From Candidatus Eremiobacter antarcticus (GTDB lineage: Bacteria; Vulcanimicrobiota; Vulcanimicrobiia; Eremiobacterales; Eremiobacteraceae): a DNA stretch of 64,000 nt. The notes under the pieces are model-generated. The model did no database searches, was not told where the DNA came from, and saw only the letters and a program-made list of their open reading frames with translations. A program made the translations under genes and the position numbers. The stretch covers positions 72,226-136,225 of the forward strand of contig QHBK01000007.1 of the NCBI GenBank assembly GCA_003244105.1, read 5' to 3'. This document shows positions 32,726 to 43,350 of the stretch, one piece after another (within the stretch, counting starts at the first letter, position 1; each line of letters begins with the position of its first letter).

Positions 32726-34732
32726 CTACCGCCGCAGGTAGCGATCCATCCACGCGATCCAGCGGCGATACACGTCAATGGTCCGCACCGGGTCGTCCGG
32801 GAAGTGCGTGTTCACGGGGTAGGCGATGAACTGCACGGTGACGTGGTTGTCTTTGAGCGCGTGATACATCTCGTAGGAATTGATGATCGGAACGTTCGCA
32901 TCGCCCGTGTCTGCCATGATGAGGGTGGGAGCCTTGATGCGCCTCTGATAGGCGATGGGCGATTGGGTCCGCCAACCTGCCTGGTGGCTTCCCGCGAACG
33001 GCGGGCCGCCGAGATAGAACAGATCGTTGTTCACATACCATGAAATCGCGTAGTCCATGATCCAGTCGTTGAGCGCCGCACCCTGCACGGCGGCTTTCCA
33101 GACATCGTAGTGTCCCTCGAGCCACGACGTCATGAATCCGCCGTACGACCAGCCGGACACCGCCATGCGGCTCGAGTCCACGATGCCCAGCCGCTGCACG
33201 GCTGCCACCCCGGCCATCACATCCTTGCCGGGTCCGTCGCCCGTGTCGCCGGTGATGGCCCGCTCGTACGCATCGCCGAGGTTCGTGCTGCCGCGATAGT
33301 TCGGCGCGAACACCAAATAACCGCGCGCGGCAAGCAGTTGCTCGAGATCGGCGAAACCTTGAGTCGTCGCGGATTCAGGACCGCCGTGGATGACGAGAAC
33401 CAGCGGGTACTTCTTCCCTTTGATGAACTGCGGGGGATAGATCAAAACACCATCCTCCGCGAACCCGCCCGGTCCCGTCCAATCTACAGGTTGAGAGTCG
33501 CCCAATTGCAATGAAGCGATCGCCTTGTTGTAATTCGTCAGCATCTGGGGCTTGACGTCAAGCGACGGCAAGAAGTAGAGCTCGGAGGCGCGGTGCGGCG
33601 TCTGTCCGATGAATGCAACCGCCCCTTTGCGCGAAACATCCGCGTCGTAGAACATGACGTCGCCCAAGTCGACGCGACGTGCCGGCCCTTGCAGCGGCTG
33701 AAGCCATAAAGCGTCCTTCGTCTTGTCCTCCGCGGCGACCAACAGCGCGTTGCCATCCGGCGTCCAGCGATACCACGTGATGGTGCGATCCAGCGCGGCG
33801 GTCATGTCTTTGCCGTTGCCGGCCCCGACGGCGGTCACGAGCACATCGTTGCCGTTGTCGTGGATGCCGTCTTTGGGCCACTGATACGCGAGCTGCGCTC
33901 CCAAGGGTGAGAACAGCGGCATGCTCTCCAGCCCGGCGTGGTCTGAGATGCGCCGCAACGCTCCGCTGCGCACGTCAACGATGGCCACGTTGGCTGCATC
34001 GGAATCCCCGTAGTAAGGATTGGGGAAACGGCCGATCGCAATCGTTTTGCCGTCGGGCGACCACGACAGGGGCGATTGATTGCCGGGAACCGCTGTGGTT
34101 GAAATGCTCCACACGCCGCCCGTGAGGCGCCGAGTTTTTCCACCTGAAGACGGGACCAGCCACACGTGCGATGAGGTGGGCTTTTCGGTCGTCAGGTAAT
34201 CGTTGTCGCCCACTTCAAATGCGTCGTTGTGCTTCTTGACCTGCGCTTTGTTCTTGGCTACATCGGCGCAGACGTATGCGATGGTCGCGCCATCCGGTTT
34301 CCACGCGAACTGCTGCACGTCGGTTTCGGCTTTGGTGACGGCGCGCGCATCGCCGCCGTTCATCGGCATGGCGAAGACCTGGTCGTGGTCGTTCTCGCCT
34401 TCGCCCGTCGCTGCGATGAATGCTAAGCTCTGGCCGTCCGGTGACCAACGCGGCGCACTCACGTCTTTTCTTCCGTAGGTCAGCTGGCGCAAGCCCCGCG
34501 TGCCGAGATCCAGCAGCACGATTTGCCCATCGTACGTGGCCTTCTCGACATCGGGGCGCGACAGAACGAACGCCACGCGCCCGCCGTCGGGTGAGAAACG
34601 AGGCTCGGAGAGGCGGACGACCCGCTGCACGTCCGTCAGCTGGATGAAGCGCGCTTCCGAAACTTGAGGCACAAGCAATGAGAGCGCGCACGCGACGGCC
34701 ACTGCGACCGCGAGCGCGAAACGATGCGACAT
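32726..34732 (-). CDS. S9 family prolyl oligopeptidase/acylaminoacyl-peptidase
   Basis: 668 residues from an ATG at 34732 with GGAGGAT upstream. A signal peptide (ALAVAVAVACALSLLVPQVSEA) indicates export. A beta-propeller with repeated SPDG motifs (FSPDGGRVAFV, WSPDGQSLAFI, WSPDGKTIAIG) precedes the hydrolase domain. The catalytic triad is readable: Ser529 in GWSYGGFMT, Asp611 in DTGDANVP and His643 in NTHFPDD. It cleaves short peptides outside the cytoplasm. It is a single gene. Confidence 0.9.
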   Translation of the reverse strand: MSHRFALAVAVAVACALSLLVPQVSEARFIQLTDVQRVVRLSEPRFSPDGGRVAFVLSRPDVEKATYDGQIVLLDLGTRGLRQLTYGRKDVSAPRWSPDGQSLAFIAATGEGENDHDQVFAMPMNGGDARAVTKAETDVQQFAWKPDGATIAYVCADVAKNKAQVKKHNDAFEVGDNDYLTTEKPTSSHVWLVPSSGGKTRRLTGGVWSISTTAVPGNQSPLSWSPDGKTIAIGRFPNPYYGDSDAANVAIVDVRSGALRRISDHAGLESMPLFSPLGAQLAYQWPKDGIHDNGNDVLVTAVGAGNGKDMTAALDRTITWYRWTPDGNALLVAAEDKTKDALWLQPLQGPARRVDLGDVMFYDADVSRKGAVAFIGQTPHRASELYFLPSLDVKPQMLTNYNKAIASLQLGDSQPVDWTGPGGFAEDGVLIYPPQFIKGKKYPLVLVIHGGPESATTQGFADLEQLLAARGYLVFAPNYRGSTNLGDAYERAITGDTGDGPGKDVMAGVAAVQRLGIVDSSRMAVSGWSYGGFMTSWLEGHYDVWKAAVQGAALNDWIMDYAISWYVNNDLFYLGGPPFAGSHQAGWRTQSPIAYQRRIKAPTLIMADTGDANVPIINSYEMYHALKDNHVTVQFIAYPVNTHFPDDPVRTIDVYRRWIAWMDRYLRR

Positions 34733-34792
34733 CGGAGATCCTCCCGGCGGCGAGGTTACACGCCAGGAGCGTTTTTGCTTTTCTGGCTGGTT

Positions 34793-35728
34793 CTAACGGT
34801 CTTTAAGGGCGGCTGAAGCAGGCGTGGCGCGCAGGCGGCTGCGCATCTCGGGGGTGGGCACCCGGATGGCGCTCGCCAAACCAAGCGCTTTGAGGATCTT
34901 AATCGTGTGCCAGGAGAGATCGAACTCGTACCACTCCATGCCGTGTTGGGCGGAAAACGGAAACGCATGGTGATTGTTGTGCCAGCCTTCGCCCCACGAG
35001 AGCAATCCGACCCACCAGCAATTCGTCGACTTATCGCCGCTGCGATAGGTCTGATATCCATAGTGGTGAGCGGCGCTGTTCACAAACCAGGTGATGTGGT
35101 AGACCATGACGAGCCGGACGAACATGCCCCACACGACCCACGACCAACCTCCGAAATGGAAAAGCGCGACTCCCAGCAGTATCTGCAACGGCACGTGGAA
35201 GCGATCGAGGAAACGGTAGTACGGATCTTTGACGAGGTCTGGCGAATAGCGCCGCTCTTCTTCGGGCGAACACCGTCCTTCGTTGGGCCGATACAGCCAC
35301 TCGAAATGCGTCCACATCAGACCCTTATGAGCGTTGTGCGGATCGCCATCTTTGTCGGTATGAGCGTGATGCTTGCGATGCGTCGATACCCAGTCGATGG
35401 GCCCGCCTTCCAGCGCGAGCGTGCCGATGAAGGCGGTGAGATATTCAAACGGTTTGACCAGTTTCAAGCTGCGATGCGTCAGCGTGCGGTGAAAGCACAA
35501 CGAGACCCCGATCGCGCCTGTGAGATACCACAGCAAGAACATGACACCGACGCCGGACCACGAGAAGAACGCCGGCAAAAGCGCCGCCAGCGCCCCAACG
35601 TGGATGAGAGCCAGCCCGATGCCCGTTGGCCACTTCGTGCGAGCGCGGCTCGTATCGGCGGCGACCGCCTGGAGCGGCGGCGTCCGTTGCTCGGTCGTCT
35701 CGGGGTTTTGGGTCATCACGACGCTCAT
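34793..35728 (-). CDS. acyl-CoA/fatty acid delta-9-type desaturase
   Basis: 311 residues. The three His boxes of membrane di-iron desaturases are present: HRTLTHRS, HRKHHAHTD and HNNHHAF. Hydrophobic segments between them would form four transmembrane helices. It introduces a cis double bond into a long-chain acyl group, controlling membrane fluidity, and needs an external electron donor not encoded nearby. The 247 bp upstream contain 10-bp inverted arms TCATTAGAGA (35780-35789) and TCTCTAATGA (35874-35883), possibly a regulatory leader. Confidence 0.88.
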   Translation of the reverse strand: MSVVMTQNPETTEQRTPPLQAVAADTSRARTKWPTGIGLALIHVGALAALLPAFFSWSGVGVMFLLWYLTGAIGVSLCFHRTLTHRSLKLVKPFEYLTAFIGTLALEGGPIDWVSTHRKHHAHTDKDGDPHNAHKGLMWTHFEWLYRPNEGRCSPEEERRYSPDLVKDPYYRFLDRFHVPLQILLGVALFHFGGWSWVVWGMFVRLVMVYHITWFVNSAAHHYGYQTYRSGDKSTNCWWVGLLSWGEGWHNNHHAFPFSAQHGMEWYEFDLSWHTIKILKALGLASAIRVPTPEMRSRLRATPASAALKDR

Positions 35729-35975
35729 CGATGCAGGCTACTTTCGTTTGGCGCGCGCAGGCATGAGGATGCTTTGCTCTCATTAGAGAGCTGCTTGTGG
35801 CGTAAGCTACGTACCCCAAAGCTCCCCTGTGCATGCGCAGGAACACGGGGCTCGGTCGCCGGGCCGTTAGCTGTCTCTAATGATGATATCGGCCGGCGGG
35901 CTTGGACCCGCTCCAGGCTGGCCCGTTATACGGTCTGCGGGCCGGCGCCTTGGGGACGGATGGGCTTGGTTGCCG

Positions 35976-38201
35976 CTATTGGACGGAGCCGCAGCCTGAC
36001 GTTGGCGCTGCGCCGCCGGCAGAGCCGAAGCGCGTTTGCCAGGCCAGCGTATATGTGACGGGTGGCCCGACCCTGTCAACGCTTGTCAAGTAGCTTCGAT
36101 CGGTGATGTTTTGGCCGGACAATGACAGTTGCGTGTTGCGGCTCAGCGGCGCGGCGACCCGGAACCCAGCGAGCAACGCGGGGTTCAGCGGCTGTGTGTT
36201 CCGATCGTCAGCGAACGCTTCGCCCACGAACGCAAGGCTGGCGCCGAGGCCTACATGCCCCACGGCCCCGTCAACGTCCATGACGGCGGCGCGGTCCGGC
36301 ACGAACTGAAGGCGCTTTCCGACGATCGCGCTGGGCCCGGCTATCACGCGCGCGTACTGGGTTGTGCCGGAAAGATGTGCGGCCATGCACTTCCCCAACG
36401 GTGCGCTGAAGACCAGCGTGGCGCCATCGGTTTGCGTGCGGGCCACGTTGGCTCGCATCTGCAGGTTCGGCGACTTGGTCACGAACGCGATCGCGTCGTT
36501 CACCTTGGTAGAGAAGACGTTGAGCGACGCGCGCACCTGACCAGGTATGACGTCGATGCCGGCGCTTTTGGTCGAGCTGCGCTCCGGGATCAGATCCGAG
36601 TTGGGCGCGAAAGCCGTCTGCCCGATCTGAAAGCCGCGTATGAGCTCGTTGAGATAGGGCGGCCGGAATCCCGCGCCGTCGGAGATGCGGATGGCGGTGG
36701 TCGGACTGAGGTCGTAACGCAACGCGATGCGAGGTGAAATCGCGGCGTCATCACGGGCCGGCGGCCGTTTGATCAATCGCGTGCCGGGCGCGCTGCCGGC
36801 AGTGTTGGTCAAGCCGCCGAAAAACGAGACGCTATCGCCGCGCGCTCCGAACAGCGCCTCGAACTTCGATCGCCGCAGCGTCTCTTGCATGGCGAATCCA
36901 CCGACCCACTGAGAACCGCTGCCGATCGTCTGCAGTTTGCCGGACGGGAAATACTGGTTGCTCGTGCCGGACACGCTGCGTCCGTCGAGACGAGCCTCGA
37001 AGTCATCGGTGCCGCTTTGCACGAGCCAAGAAGCGCTGACGCCGCCCTCGGCCGTGGGCACGTGCTGCGTGTAGCGCATGACGCCCGGAGCGGTGGGAAA
37101 CTTGTCCGCGACGTTGACGACGAAGCTTGTGCGCGCGTATCCCGTCAGACTGAAGAGCGATTGCTGTTTGGTGCGCGTGAACCGACCGTCAAACTGGGTG
37201 AGCGCGCGGGCCTGGTTGTAGTTGGGCCGACCTTCCGCCTGGCTGTCGTCCGCGTTCAGAACGCCGACCTCGGCCGACGATCCGTTGCCGCCGAAGCGCA
37301 GCCGCACTTGCGTGGCGTTGCTGCGGGAATCTGCCGCGTAGTCGATCGGGCTGCGAAAGTCCTCAGGAAAATCGCTATACGTCGCGCGCCAACGGTTGGT
37401 GTACAGCGACATGGTCGCGTTGTTGCCCAACGGGGCGCGGAAGCGCAGGTCTGCTACGTTCGTGCCATGCCCGCCGGCCGCATACGAGATCAAGCCGTCT
37501 GCCGGTATGCTCGCGTCGGTTCGCGGACCATAGGTCGACAGGTCCAGCACGCCACCGACCGCGCCTGCGCCGTACAGCGCAGAACCTGCTCCGAGGAGGA
37601 GCTCGGCGCGTTCGACGGCTTGCGAAGGGTACGCCGCCCAATCGATCTGTCCGCCAAAGCCGTCTTGCGCGGGCACGCCGTCCACCAGCACAAGCCCGCG
37701 ATCGTTGCCGGCGCCGCTGAAGGAGGCGCGCAGCTGTCCGTAATTGGTGAACTCAGCGTTGCTGCGGGTGCGGTCGAAGCCTGGCAGCTGGCGCAGCAGC
37801 TCGTCCGTCGTAGTGGCGGGAGATGACATCACGCGAGTGCGGTCGAGGTACGACGCCGCGACCGGGAGCTCGTGCAGATCGTGGGGTGAACCCGTGGCCA
37901 CGCGCACCACGCCGACGACCTTCTGCTTCTGCTCGAGCACGACGTGCGCGGACGGGGAGGTCATGGTCACCTTCAGCGGCTGGAAGCCGGTTGCTGAAAT
38001 CTCAGCCCTCAACGGCACGAAGCCGGCGCGCGCGGTGGCCACGCCGGCCGGATCGGTACGTTCTACATCCAGCGCCCCGGCCGCATCGACGAAAACGACA
38101 CGCGCTTCCGCGACCGGGATGCCTGAGCCATCGGTCACGGTCACGGTCGGGCTGGGCGGCGCGCCCGTCGCAAGCAAAGCGGCTAGAATCAATGCAAACA
38201 T
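35976..38201 (-). CDS. TonB-dependent receptor
   Basis: 741 residues. A short signal peptide (FALILAALLATGAPP) is followed by a carboxypeptidase-regulatory-like domain (TVTVTDGSGIPVAEARVVFVD), then a plug (TTTDELLRQLPGFDRTRSNAEF, LVLVDGVPAQDGFGGQIDWAAYP, AGAVGGVLDLSTYGPRTD) and a barrel whose N- and C-terminal parts are complete (TYTLAWQTRFG near the end). It is of the siderophore/vitamin receptor size class. The substrate is unknown. The FNT-family channel gene ends 18 bp upstream on the same strand, so they may be co-transcribed. Confidence 0.87.
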   Translation of the reverse strand: MFALILAALLATGAPPSPTVTVTDGSGIPVAEARVVFVDAAGALDVERTDPAGVATARAGFVPLRAEISATGFQPLKVTMTSPSAHVVLEQKQKVVGVVRVATGSPHDLHELPVAASYLDRTRVMSSPATTTDELLRQLPGFDRTRSNAEFTNYGQLRASFSGAGNDRGLVLVDGVPAQDGFGGQIDWAAYPSQAVERAELLLGAGSALYGAGAVGGVLDLSTYGPRTDASIPADGLISYAAGGHGTNVADLRFRAPLGNNATMSLYTNRWRATYSDFPEDFRSPIDYAADSRSNATQVRLRFGGNGSSAEVGVLNADDSQAEGRPNYNQARALTQFDGRFTRTKQQSLFSLTGYARTSFVVNVADKFPTAPGVMRYTQHVPTAEGGVSASWLVQSGTDDFEARLDGRSVSGTSNQYFPSGKLQTIGSGSQWVGGFAMQETLRRSKFEALFGARGDSVSFFGGLTNTAGSAPGTRLIKRPPARDDAAISPRIALRYDLSPTTAIRISDGAGFRPPYLNELIRGFQIGQTAFAPNSDLIPERSSTKSAGIDVIPGQVRASLNVFSTKVNDAIAFVTKSPNLQMRANVARTQTDGATLVFSAPLGKCMAAHLSGTTQYARVIAGPSAIVGKRLQFVPDRAAVMDVDGAVGHVGLGASLAFVGEAFADDRNTQPLNPALLAGFRVAAPLSRNTQLSLSGQNITDRSYLTSVDRVGPPVTYTLAWQTRFGSAGGAAPTSGCGSVQ

Positions 38202-38219
38202 GAGGTCAGTTTGCTCCTT

Positions 38220-39086
38220 TCAGCTCGCCCCTTCCTCTGGAATGACTTGAGCGCGGGCTAGCGCCGCTACTAACGCGACGCCACCTACCACGTTGCCGAG
38301 GAGAACGGGCGCGAAGAAATCGCTGAAATATTTCAGCCACGTCAGATCTCCGGCGCTGATGAGATAAAAGGCCTCCACTGACCCTACGATGACATGGGCG
38401 AGGCCCGCGATGCCGACGAGGTAGGTGAGGACGACGATGACCGCCGCTTGCGCCGACTCGGCCGCGGGCAGCAGCCACACCATGAGCGCAATCAGCCAGC
38501 CCGCGAACACGCCCTTCCAGAAGATGACCCAAAATGTTCCCGCCATCGATTCGGTGCTCACCTGAGCGAACACGGCCTTTTGGCGTTCGTCGAATATGCC
38601 GCTATGGCTGAGAGCGAAGGCGAACAACGAAGCGCCAGCAAGGTTAGTCGCCAGCACGACCGCCCATAGACGCGCGACACGAAACAACGTAGCGCTATCT
38701 TTGTTGTACAGTAGCGGTAAAATCGGCGTCAGCGTGTTCTCCGTGAACAACTGCTGGCGTCCCATCACGACGATGAGAAAGCCGACAGTGTACCCGAGAT
38801 TTGCGATGAGCGGTCGCCAGGGCTCGTCCGGCAGGTGCGCGCGGAGCACGCCGACCGCCATGAGCGAGAAACCCATGGAAAGGCCTGCGGCCAAACCCGA
38901 CCAAGCCAGCGATGCAACTGGCCGCTTGAGTTCGCCCTCGCCTTCGGCGCGGATGGTCTCGTGGACCACGGCTGTGCGCGGCCGCGCCCGCTCTTCGACC
39001 TGGTCGCGTTCTCGATCGGTAAGAGGGATCTCGCTCGGAACTTCGTCCAGCGGCTTACCTTTTCGCGGGATTTTCGCATCCGCCAT
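38220..39086 (-). CDS. formate/nitrite transporter (FNT) family channel
   Basis: 288 residues. After a charged 60-residue N-terminal tail there are six or more hydrophobic helices with FNT features: AGLSMGFSLMAVGVL, GRQQLFTENTLTPILPLL, and KGVFAGWLIALMVWLLPAA followed by GLAHVIVGSVEAFYLI. The LFTENT segment resembles the YfdC branch of the family, whose substrate is not established. FNT proteins are pentameric channels for small anions such as formate or nitrite. It precedes the TonB receptor. Confidence 0.82.
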   Translation of the reverse strand: MADAKIPRKGKPLDEVPSEIPLTDRERDQVEERARPRTAVVHETIRAEGEGELKRPVASLAWSGLAAGLSMGFSLMAVGVLRAHLPDEPWRPLIANLGYTVGFLIVVMGRQQLFTENTLTPILPLLYNKDSATLFRVARLWAVVLATNLAGASLFAFALSHSGIFDERQKAVFAQVSTESMAGTFWVIFWKGVFAGWLIALMVWLLPAAESAQAAVIVVLTYLVGIAGLAHVIVGSVEAFYLISAGDLTWLKYFSDFFAPVLLGNVVGGVALVAALARAQVIPEEGAS

Positions 39087-39146
39087 GCTGCGGGCTTCCG
39101 ACGTTCCACAACGGAACCTGCCGCGGCTTCGTTCAATAATCGGCGC

Positions 39147-40481
39147 GTGTCTATCAAAACAGCCTTAGCACTGCTTTTCGCGACCGTCTGGATGCTGGTG
39201 GCATCCGGCCGCACGTTGGCGGCCTGCGATTACTCCTTCGTCCTTCGTCAGCCGATCTTCCGGCTGGTGGCTCCGGAAGAGAGCAGCATCAACGCTTCGC
39301 TGTCGACGCTGCTGGCCGTTGCAAGCGACGACGGCGACTTCAGCAGCATCAAGCAGATCCAGCTCGTTCCCGACGTCGGATCGACGATCGTGCTTGCGCC
39401 AAGCCTGAAGCCGCTCCCCAAAGATCAGGGACTCCATGGAAGCGCCCAAAGCGGTTCCTCGACCGTGGCCACGATGGCGTTGCCCGAGCTGAACCCCTCG
39501 ACGACATATCAGGTCGTGTTGGTGGTGCGAACGCTGCGCGCGCCGACCACGTGTCCTCGCTCCTTGACGGAGCGCATCGCTCGTTTCACCACCGAATCAG
39601 CAACGTCGCTGGATGCGCTGGCGCTGCAGCGCGCCAAGGCGGCGGTTTCGACGCCCGGCAAGCTCAACGGACCGCAGATCTTCCAAAACGCGCTTCAGGA
39701 ACTGCACTCGCTGTCATACCCGCCCTATGTGTCGTTCCTCGTGACCACTCACGCTTCGGTGGACGGAAAACCCTTCGTGGAATCGTTCCGTTCGCTCGTG
39801 CGCATAGGGGATGATCTCGTGGTGACCCACCCGATCCCCGTCTCCTCGACGAACAAGCCTGAGTCGCCATTCGGCTTCAACATCAATATCCCGATTTTGA
39901 GCCAGCTCTTCAAACATCGCAACCCGGACCGCCATGACGAGCCCTTCGGCGTTCCTGAGATCTCGCCGGTGTACACGTTTGGATTGCGCCCCCGTGCGCC
40001 GCTGCCTCAGCCGGGGGCGCGCGCACCGGTCAAAGACGCGGATGTGCCGACGCTCGCGCGCATACGCACGGTGGCGCGGAACTACGATGCGACGCTCATC
40101 GGCGTGGAACGCGATCGCAACCGAACGGTCTATCATCTGAAGCTTCAGCCGCTGGGTGATCCAGCCCAGTATCGCATACGGGAAGCCTGGGTCGATACGA
40201 ATACCTTCATCATCTGGCGGCTGAAAACGGCCGGCATCTTTCCAAGCGGACCCGCCTCGACGATTCCTTGGGATACCGAGTATACCGCGGTCGACGGTCA
40301 CTGGTTCATCGCGCGCGAGTCGACCGCTTCATCGGTGCACACGGGCGGTGGATTTCTCGCGGATACAGCGGCGGCGCGCTACGACGGCATCAGCTACGCA
40401 TTTTCCGACTTCACGTATCCGAGAGATCTTTTCGACTTTGACTTCTTCAGCGAAGTGAAGACCGACGCAGTTCAGTACTGA
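39147..40481 (+). CDS. hypothetical exported protein
   Basis: 444 residues from a GTG at 39147; the frame is open upstream but there it runs antisense to the FNT gene. A signal peptide (TALALLFATVWMLVASGRTLAA) is clear. The middle region resembles fibronectin-like strands (LPELNPSTTYQVVLVVRT), and the C-terminal part (YHLKLQPLGDPAQYRIREAWVDTNTFIIWRLKTAG) resembles LolA/LppX-like outer-membrane sorting folds, a weak match. Function unknown. It converges with the cbb operon (24 bp). Confidence 0.65.
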   Translation: MSIKTALALLFATVWMLVASGRTLAACDYSFVLRQPIFRLVAPEESSINASLSTLLAVASDDGDFSSIKQIQLVPDVGSTIVLAPSLKPLPKDQGLHGSAQSGSSTVATMALPELNPSTTYQVVLVVRTLRAPTTCPRSLTERIARFTTESATSLDALALQRAKAAVSTPGKLNGPQIFQNALQELHSLSYPPYVSFLVTTHASVDGKPFVESFRSLVRIGDDLVVTHPIPVSSTNKPESPFGFNINIPILSQLFKHRNPDRHDEPFGVPEISPVYTFGLRPRAPLPQPGARAPVKDADVPTLARIRTVARNYDATLIGVERDRNRTVYHLKLQPLGDPAQYRIREAWVDTNTFIIWRLKTAGIFPSGPASTIPWDTEYTAVDGHWFIARESTASSVHTGGGFLADTAAARYDGISYAFSDFTYPRDLFDFDFFSEVKTDAVQY

Positions 40482-40505
40482 CAGGCGCTCTCCAGCAGCC
40501 TGTCG

Positions 40506-41384
40506 CTAGGAGCCGCTCTGGCCGTTGAAGATGCGGCTCTTGAGAATATCTTCCGCTTCGATCGTCATCAGCTGGGCGCGGCTCGGGCGCTCGCCGGTCG
40601 CGCATAAGCGGCTGGCTTGGCGCAAGCGCATGCGGTCGATGGCATTGCGAACGCTGCGCGCGTTGGCGAACTGCGGCTGGCGCATGCGGCGCTCGAGATA
40701 GTCGGCGAACGCGAGCCGCGCTGCTGGAGAGAAGTCGTACATGAGCCGGCCGAGCATGAGGTCGGCGATCGCGATCAGCTGCTCTGCGCTGTAATCCGGG
40801 AAATCGATGTGGTGTGCGATGCGCGACTTCATGCCGGGATTGCTGCGGAAAAACTGTTCCATCTTGTCTTTGTAGCCCGCCAGGATGACGACGAGGTCGT
40901 CGCGCTGGTTCTCCATCGCCTGCAGCAAGATCTCAATGGCTTCTTGGCCGTAGTCGCGCTCGTTCTCGGGCCGGTACAGATAGTACGCCTCGTCGATGAA
41001 CAAGACGCCCCCGACAGCGCGTTTGAGGATCTCCTTGGTCTTGGGGGCGGTGTGGCCGATGTACTGACCGACGAGATCGTCTCGCGTCACTGTGACAAGA
41101 TGCCCCTTGCGGCTGTACCCCAGGCGGCGCAGTATCTCGGCCATGCGCAGCGCGACCGTCGTCTTGCCGGTGCCGGGATTGCCGGCGAAGGACATGTGCA
41201 GCGTGGGGTTTTCGGCGGTGAGATCTTCGGCTTTGCGCAGTTTGTCGATGATGAGCAGCGAGGCGATGTCCCTGATGCGCGTCTTGACCGGCTCCAGACC
41301 GATCAGCTCGGTGTCGAGGCGCTCTAAGACCTCCTGAACGCCGGCATCCACCGGCTCCGATGCGGGCGCAGGTGAAAGGCTCAC
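40506..41384 (-). CDS. cbbX: CbbX, red-type RuBisCO activase (AAA+)
   Basis: 292 residues. Walker A is GNPGTGKT at 68-75 and Walker B is [10 protein letters not shown] with Asp131-Glu132. Sensor and pore features ([31 protein letters not shown]) match CbbX. The enzyme is a hexameric ATPase that remodels red-type RuBisCO by pulling the large-subunit C-terminus, removing inhibitory sugar phosphates. It is the last gene of the operon; its ATG overlaps the cbbS stop (ATGA). Its presence supports a red-type RuBisCO. Confidence 0.93.
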   Translation of the reverse strand: MSLSPAPASEPVDAGVQEVLERLDTELIGLEPVKTRIRDIASLLIIDKLRKAEDLTAENPTLHMSFAGNPGTGKTTVALRMAEILRRLGYSRKGHLVTVTRDDLVGQYIGHTAPKTKEILKRAVGGVLFIDEAYYLYRPENERDYGQEAIEILLQAMENQRDDLVVILAGYKDKMEQFFRSNPGMKSRIAHHIDFPDYSAEQLIAIADLMLGRLMYDFSPAARLAFADYLERRMRQPQFANARSVRNAIDRMRLRQASRLCATGERPSRAQLMTIEAEDILKSRIFNGQSGS

Positions 41385-41830
41385 TGTTCCTTGCTGCCGT
41401 TCACCGGGAAGTCTTCGTAGCGGTGGCCGGTCGGTTTGTCGGCGGCGTAGGCGTGCAGCGTGTACCTGATGCGCCGGTCTGAAGACTCCTGACGCTCCAC
41501 CCGGAAGCCGGGTTCGTGCGCGGGCCGGTTCACGATGAAGCTGAGCGCTGTGGTCTGACGGCCTTTGCTGCGGTCGTAGGCGTTCAGTTTGACGTATTGT
41601 TGCGGGTGCGCCCTGCGGCAGCGGTTGACTTCCGCCAGCACGGCCGTCACGTCCGTGACGTCAAACATGGGAAGCGCCCACATCTCCCAGTAGACGTTGC
41701 GGGGATGCGGGTCGTCCGTGTGCTCGATCGAGATCGACCACTCGTGGTCGAGGGCGTAGCGCACTTGCGCCGCGATCTCTTCGTCGCTGAGCGCGGGCAG
41801 ATAGGAGAACGTGCCTTGCGTGAGGTGCAT
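41381..41830 (-). CDS. cbbS: RuBisCO small subunit, red type
   Basis: About 149 residues from an ATG at 41830 with AAGGAT upstream. The N-terminus [19 protein letters not shown] and the [14 protein letters not shown] and [10 protein letters not shown] segments are characteristic of form IC/ID-type small subunits. The C-terminal extension ([28 protein letters not shown]) forms the extra beta-hairpin of red-type enzymes. It starts 11 bp after cbbL and overlaps cbbX by 4 bp, so the three are co-translated. Confidence 0.93.
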   Translation of the reverse strand: MHLTQGTFSYLPALSDEEIAAQVRYALDHEWSISIEHTDDPHPRNVYWEMWALPMFDVTDVTAVLAEVNRCRRAHPQQYVKLNAYDRSKGRQTTALSFIVNRPAHEPGFRVERQESSDRRIRYTLHAYAADKPTGHRYEDFPVNGSKEQ

Positions 41831-41841
41831 CAGATCTATCC

Positions 41842-43350
<1,509 letters not shown>

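Noticed and set aside
36885..37826. 313-codon plus-strand frame inside the second TonB receptor
   Set aside because: Shadow of the minus-strand receptor, whose plug motifs are intact.
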